Assembly: GCA_044445605.1 (NCBI GenBank)
Contig: JBIOEA010000057.1
Span: 1-8,896, forward strand
From: CAWKDC01 sp044445605
Lineage (GTDB): Bacteria > Pseudomonadota > Gammaproteobacteria > JABCZS01
Length of the DNA stretch: 8,896 bases
Reading direction: 5' to 3'
The notes under the pieces are model-generated. The model had not been told where the DNA came from and did not search any database. It saw only the letters and a list, made by a program, of their open reading frames with translations. Within the stretch, counting starts at the first letter, position 1. Each line of letters opens with the position of its first letter. Positions 6,277-8,896 of the stretch are shown piece after piece. Made by a program: the position numbers and the translations under genes.

Positions 6277-6840
6277 ATGGAACCAGAAAACGATGTTAAA
6301 GATGAAACAAACTTTGCATGTGAAATGTCTGTTTATCCTGAACGAGCCATTATTAGTGCGATAGCATTTGTAAGACATAACGGTAAACTCCCTGAAACCT
6401 TTACGGCCAACGACATTCTAGATGTGGTTGTTGGTCAAGCACGCAAGATTAAGGGCGGCAATACAGGCCTGATCATTCGTCACTTATATTCTCAGGCACT
6501 TGCCCTTGAGCTGATATTTGAGCGAGCCATGATTAAGGCCTCCAATGCTCATACGCCGCAGGAGTATGAAGCATATACCAGGGCAGCAATGAAAGCGCAG
6601 CGACAATCGCAGCTAGCCCTTGAAGGTGTTCTGAATGTGGTTAATCCCAAGGAATCAACCGTCATAAAGCAGCAAAACAACGCAGTCAACCAGGTCGTTT
6701 CTAATGGGCCTGAAAAAAATATTGTTGCAAACGAACTATTAAGCGAGGTAAAGCATGAGGCATTGGAGCAACGACGAGAAAGCGAGACAGTCGGAGTTAA
6801 TCCAGTCATGGGCGCCCTGGAAAAAGTCGAGCGGCCCTAG
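6277..6840 (+). CDS. Conserved phage hypothetical protein, 187 aa
   Basis: The function is unknown. The protein resembles a hypothetical family that I recall downstream of replication genes in gammaproteobacterial prophages. Visible parts: a helical N-terminal half with LYSQALALELIFERAM; the segment YTRAAMKAQRQSQLALEGVL; the motif VIKQQNNAVNQVVSNG near residues 128-143, which in relatives reads like 'KQ.N.A.G.QQVNN'; and the C-terminal PVMGALEKVERP, a conserved ending. The ATG at 6277 is chosen since AAGGA (6264-6268) is 8 bases upstream and the primase-helicase ends 2 bases before; an upstream in-frame start at 6184 would lie deep inside that gene. Its last 86 bases overlap the next gene in another frame. 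Relatives have been noted next to DNA-packaging genes, but a role in packaging is not shown here. Confidence 0.75.
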   Translation: MEPENDVKDETNFACEMSVYPERAIISAIAFVRHNGKLPETFTANDILDVVVGQARKIKGGNTGLIIRHLYSQALALELIFERAMIKASNAHTPQEYEAYTRAAMKAQRQSQLALEGVLNVVNPKESTVIKQQNNAVNQVVSNGPEKNIVANELLSEVKHEALEQRRESETVGVNPVMGALEKVERP

Positions 6841-6994
6841 AACCCAGAAAGGCAAGGAAACCAGCAAAATGAACGCCTTCAAGCATGGGGGGCGTTCTGC
6901 CGAGGTGCGTCATATCGAGAGACTCATTACTGAAGGCAAACGTGAAGCAAACCAATTGCTGGCCAAGGCCCTTTATGATGAGATATCCAATTGA
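6755..6994 (+). CDS. Conserved phage hypothetical protein, 79 aa ('GPRT..GK..S..NA.KHG' type)
   Basis: The protein matches, from memory, a frequent short prophage family with the signature 'PW..S.GPRT..GK..S..NA.KHG.RSAE': here WAPWKKSSGPRTQKGKE, then SKMNAFKHGGRSAEV, followed by a helix HIERLITEGKREANQLLAKAL. The function is unknown; the basic, Gly/Ser-rich centre suggests nucleic-acid contact. The ATG at 6755 has GAGG (6745-6748) 6 bases upstream, and lies 86 bases inside the preceding gene. Both overlapping frames encode family-conserved sequence, so the overlap is genuine and translation is probably coupled. It is the last gene of the replication operon; a 175-bp gap with a new promoter follows. 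Confidence 0.78.
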   Translation: MRHWSNDEKARQSELIQSWAPWKKSSGPRTQKGKETSKMNAFKHGGRSAEVRHIERLITEGKREANQLLAKALYDEISN

Positions 6995-7018
6995 TTTATA
7001 GAATATTTTACATACCCT

Positions 7019-7077
7019 ATTGTCTCGTGACAAATCAAATCAATATAGCCAAGAAGTAGCAAATTGTCTTGTCAAAT
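7019..7077 (+). repeat. Imperfect direct repeat upstream of the lipoprotein promoter
   Basis: ATTGTCTCGTGACAAAT (7019-7035) and ATTGTCTTGTCAAAT (7063-7077) share ATTGTCT, GT and CAAAT; the first also has the dyad TTGTC/GACAA. Their starts are 44 bp apart (about four helical turns) and the second ends 5 bp before the -35 box. They could be a pair of regulator sites, but the region is AT-rich and chance cannot be excluded. Confidence 0.35.
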
Positions 7078-7082
7078 TATAC

Positions 7083-7111
7083 TTGACTTTTGAGGAGCCG
7101 ATAAGTAAAAT
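7083..7111 (+). promoter_or_regulatory. Sigma-70-type promoter for the envelope-protein cluster
   Basis: TTGACT (7083-7088) matches the -35 consensus at 5 of 6 bases; after exactly 17 bp follows TAAAAT (7106-7111), 5 of 6 to the -10 consensus. Transcription would start near 7118, about 50 bases before the lipoprotein ATG. It lies in the only gap right of the replication operon and would let the exported proteins be expressed without it, as in phage morons. Confidence 0.65.
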
Positions 7112-7169
7112 GCCTAACAAATCATTAAGATTTAATTAATTTTCACATAGCTAATTTGCTGAGGTTGTA

Positions 7170-7427
7170 ATGAAGTATTTTAATTCGTGCTTAGTGAAGA
7201 AATTGTCTAGGCACTTTGTTTTTGCATTGATTGCCATACTGCCAATGATGCTTCAAGGATGTATCGTTGCTGCTATAGGCGCTGGGATCGGGGCCGCCAA
7301 GTATGGTAGTGCGAAACAACAAGAAGCTGATGTAGCCTGCAAAAATTCTTACAATAACTACCTCGAGCGTATGGAAGGTAAAGACAAAAAGCCAATGACC
7401 CTATATGACTACTGTGGAAAACCGTAA
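7170..7427 (+). CDS. Small putative lipoprotein, 85 aa
   Basis: The N-terminus is a lipoprotein signal peptide: basic residues (KK...R), a hydrophobic core FVFALIAILPMM and the lipobox LQGC with the lipidated Cys31. After Cys31 comes a glycine-zipper-like stretch (IVAAIGAGIGAAKYG) and a polar tail with two cysteines (VACKNS and YDYCGK), which could form a disulfide in the periplasm. The residue after the Cys is Ile, so there is no Asp sorting signal and outer-membrane delivery would be the default in a Gammaproteobacterium. The ATG has GAGGT 4 bases upstream, a somewhat tight spacing. It is the first gene after the sigma-70 promoter and 21 bases before the next gene. The function is unknown; small lipoproteins encoded by prophages often act in surface exclusion or conversion, which is only a hypothesis here. 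Confidence 0.8.
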   Translation: MKYFNSCLVKKLSRHFVFALIAILPMMLQGCIVAAIGAGIGAAKYGSAKQQEADVACKNSYNNYLERMEGKDKKPMTLYDYCGKP

Positions 7428-7448
7428 GACAATTGGAGGAAATGATAA

Positions 7449-7985
7449 ATGGAAAAGGTAACACAAGTACTTTTTGGAGTGATGCTAAGTATATTTTTTA
7501 CATCCAGCGCAATCGCAAAAAACAAAAGTGAAGCGTTCATTGAAAATTTCGCTGCCAATTGCGTGTACAGTGCGCCGGCGTTTGAAAAAATGGAATCGAT
7601 GGCTAAAATCGCGAATTGGCACCCATTATCAAAAGAAGAAGCTCAGCTACTTGGTCCCGTCGATCCAGGCGCACAGTTTAAAGGTTGGAGAGTGCAAGAA
7701 GAAAAAGCAGAGGATAGTTTTTTCATTGGATATAGTCAGGGAGTTATAGAGGGCAACCACATGAAAAACTGTGCTATTACCTCTCAAAATGGAACACGGG
7801 CTGACATAACTCGAATGTTAACAGAAATGAATCTTGTGGGAAAACAACTAATGAACGATACCCTGGGATTTCAGACAAGTACAGTCTGGGAAGCAAAACT
7901 TAACGGGGGGTATTCAGGAGTAATTTTCTTTATCACCTATAAGGAACAGGCTGGCGGAGTTCTAGTGCTCGGAATCATCCAGTAA
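7449..7985 (+). CDS. Putative secreted (periplasmic) protein, 178 aa
   Basis: The first 23 residues form a Sec signal peptide (hydrophobic VLFGVMLSIFF, cleavage site after SAIA). The mature part has two cysteines (Cys38 in ANCVYS and Cys108 in MKNCAI) able to form one disulfide, a WHPLSKEEAQLL segment, and a C-terminal strand-rich part (GVIFFITYKE, GGVLVLGII). I recognise no enzyme motif. The layout (early Cys, W-x-x-L, mid Cys) loosely recalls small exported proteins such as the NMCC_0638 group, but this is from memory and unverified. The ATG at 7449 follows GGAGGA (7435-7440) by 8 bases and lies 21 bases after the lipoprotein stop, so the two form an operon. Confidence 0.78.
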   Translation: MEKVTQVLFGVMLSIFFTSSAIAKNKSEAFIENFAANCVYSAPAFEKMESMAKIANWHPLSKEEAQLLGPVDPGAQFKGWRVQEEKAEDSFFIGYSQGVIEGNHMKNCAITSQNGTRADITRMLTEMNLVGKQLMNDTLGFQTSTVWEAKLNGGYSGVIFFITYKEQAGGVLVLGIIQ

Positions 7986-8023
7986 GCAAAGGAATTTTTG
8001 TTACATTAATGAGGTAGAACATC

Positions 8024-8179
8024 ATGAAAAATAACTTTAAAGGTATAATGATACTTTTAATTGATATCGTACTTGCCCCCATAGGCTTTGTAATCGGTAT
8101 GCTTCAAGGCATTATCGCTGGATGGCCTTTTTTTCTGTTATTCGGGATAGGATGGTGTATAGCAGCAGCTATTTTTTAG
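8024..8179 (+). CDS. Small inner-membrane protein, 51 aa
   Basis: A short ORF with a good ribosome binding site (GAGGT at 8011-8015, 8 bases before the ATG) lies 38 bases after the secreted-protein gene. It encodes a basic start (MKNNFKG) and two predicted membrane helices: IMILLIDIVLAPIGFVIGM, and GWPFFLLFGIGWCIAAAIF up to the C-terminus, joined by the short turn LQGIIA. The protein thus forms a hairpin in the inner membrane. No family is recognised. Its place in the promoter-led envelope cluster suggests that it works with, or is regulated like, the lipoprotein and the secreted protein; holin, toxin or exclusion functions are all possible and none is shown. Confidence 0.68.
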   Translation: MKNNFKGIMILLIDIVLAPIGFVIGMLQGIIAGWPFFLLFGIGWCIAAAIF

Positions 8180-8180
8180 A

Positions 8181-8642
8181 AGGGATTGGTTAAGCAGAGA
8201 GATTGCTATGGATAGCATGGGATCAGAAGATGTTACAAATCTTTGGCGGGCACACAAAGAATATCCTTGGATGGCTGGAAATACAGATGATTACTTTAGA
8301 AATGATAAAGGCACTTTTTAAATCAAAACTATTTCAAACAATAGTGGTTGGGGTGATGGGTGTACCAGCATTATACCTGGCGTACCTCTTGTTATACCTC
8401 GTAATAAGCTTCTTCAAGTTTGTCATTACATGGCTGTTTCAGGAGCCGACCGCTGCTACGTGGGAGTTCTTATTCGGGGTATTGATTTTAAGTATTACTT
8501 TACCGATCGCGACTCGGATCTTGAAGCGTATCTCATAGAGAAAGAGAAAGCATTTTTGGATTGCGTGCAAAAGAAGAAAAGATCTTTATGTTCCATTCAA
8601 AATGCGATATTAGATATAAATAGCTATAGGAGCAAGTTATGA
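8181..8642 (+). pseudogene. Decayed YqaJ/lambda-exonuclease-family recombination nuclease
   Basis: One frame reads through the core of a YqaJ-type viral recombinase (5'-3' exonuclease for single-strand-annealing recombination). From 8241: HKEYPWMAGNTDDYF, then NDKGTF-stop-IKT, then SGWGDG, LLQVCHYMAVSGADRCYVGVLI and FKYYFTDRD...LIEKEKAFLDCV. Family members read approximately HPEYPWMLAN.DG...LLEIKT, WG..GT, QVQHYMAVTGADRAYVAVLIGG.DFRIY..ERD..LIE.E..FW..V. The TAA at 8319-8321 sits exactly where the catalytic Glu of E-x-K belongs; Asp (8286) and Lys (8325) remain. Upstream, RRDWLSRE...SMGSEDV may be the N-terminal 'W...R...IG.SD' motif, which would mean an internal deletion of several dozen codons. 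The downstream part ends in an ATGA overlap with the next gene. Identification rests on remembered family pattern, but the match is long and collinear. Confidence 0.72.
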
Positions 8643-8896
8643 GACGTTTTTTTAATGTTTTTGTTTTCATAAGCTTATGCATCGCATTAAGCGCAAGAGC
8701 AGACGAGTCAAACTCTTTAACAGCAGTATGTTCGAATTTTGAAGCATTCAATACAGATTACATAACAGAGAAAAAGCAGCCAGATGACAAGCCGACTTTA
8801 AAGAAATTTGATGATAAAAAAACTAAATTACTTAGCAAAGAATTGGTCGTATTGTGGCAGCCAGGCAATAACAAAGCAAAGTTTAAATTCAAAGAG
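8639..8896 (+). CDS. Putative secreted protein, 3'-truncated by the window edge
   Basis: An ATG at 8639 with AGGAG (8628-8632) 6 bases upstream opens a frame of 86 codons that is still open at the last base, so the C-terminus lies outside the window. Residues 1-21 form a Sec signal peptide (MRRFF, hydrophobic VFVFISLCIALS, cleavage after ARA). The mature start is polar, with one Cys (TAVCSNFEAF, Cys31) and a Lys/Asp-rich stretch (EKKQPDDKPTLKKFDDKKTK) before LLSKELVVLWQPG. No family is recognised. The start overlaps the stop of the degraded nuclease gene as ATGA, so it may have been coupled to it, or it is carried by the transcript of the envelope cluster starting near 7118. Confidence 0.72.
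   Translation, partial: MRRFFNVFVFISLCIALSARADESNSLTAVCSNFEAFNTDYITEKKQPDDKPTLKKFDDKKTKLLSKELVVLWQPGNNKAKFKFKE

Noticed and set aside
7112..7118. GCCTAAC resembling an integron attC end (RYYYAAC)
   Set aside because: No matching GTTRRRY partner at a suitable distance and no long imperfect dyad; the bases are better explained as the segment after the -10 box.
8203..8286. TTG-initiated N-terminal part of the hydrophobic frame
   Set aside because: No Shine-Dalgarno site, and the DNA here is explained by the nuclease-remnant frame.
1..8896. CRISPR array, tRNA, rRNA or insertion sequence
   Set aside because: No regularly spaced direct repeats with spacers, no cloverleaf or rRNA signatures and no transposase or terminal inverted repeats were seen on either strand.

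Overview
The window reads as one end of an integrated mobile element (prophage, phage satellite or integrative island) in a Gammaproteobacterium of moderate to low GC. The reasons are a tyrosine integrase reading inward from the left edge, an AlpA/excisionase-like regulator, a phage replisome-organiser gene with built-in repeats, a TOPRIM primase-helicase, and two small conserved hypothetical families that usually follow such replication genes in gammaproteobacterial prophages. The host assignment is an inference from protein flavour and strong Shine-Dalgarno sites; no rRNA or tRNA is present to fix it. All recognised genes lie on the + strand. No att core, capsid, terminase or portal gene is visible.

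Layout. Region 2-2707: the 3' part of the integrase (its start lies left of the window), then a 547-aa protein that I do not recognise, 6 bp downstream and more AT-rich than its neighbours. Region 2708-2935: a 228-bp gap with a perfect 12-bp hairpin, a perfect 16-bp palindrome, a tandem 10-mer, and an inverted repeat that buries the ribosome binding site of the next gene. Region 2936-6994: a tightly packed replication operon, consisting of an AlpA-like DNA-binding protein, an HTH protein, a 36-aa overlapping ORF, the replisome organiser (297 aa), the primase-helicase (611 aa), and two overlapping conserved hypotheticals (187 and 79 aa). The linker of the organiser gene holds three 33-bp imperfect repeats, two 15-bp perfect repeats and a palindrome. 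This is a lambda-O-like layout and makes it the best candidate for the replication origin.

Region 6995-8896: a 175-bp gap with a good sigma-70 promoter (TTGACT, 17 bp, TAAAAT) starts a second, moron-like cluster of cell-envelope proteins: a 85-aa lipoprotein, a 178-aa secreted protein, a 51-aa two-helix membrane protein, and, at the right edge, the start of another secreted protein. Between the last two lies a decayed YqaJ/lambda-exonuclease-family gene. Its catalytic Glu codon is replaced by TAA and its N-terminal part is apparently deleted.

Likely logic: integrase plus AlpA-like factor control integration and excision; organiser plus primase-helicase fire the internal origin; the promoter-borne envelope cassette would be expressed independently of the replication operon and may alter the host surface. 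The function of the 547-aa protein and of the exported proteins cannot be read from the sequence.
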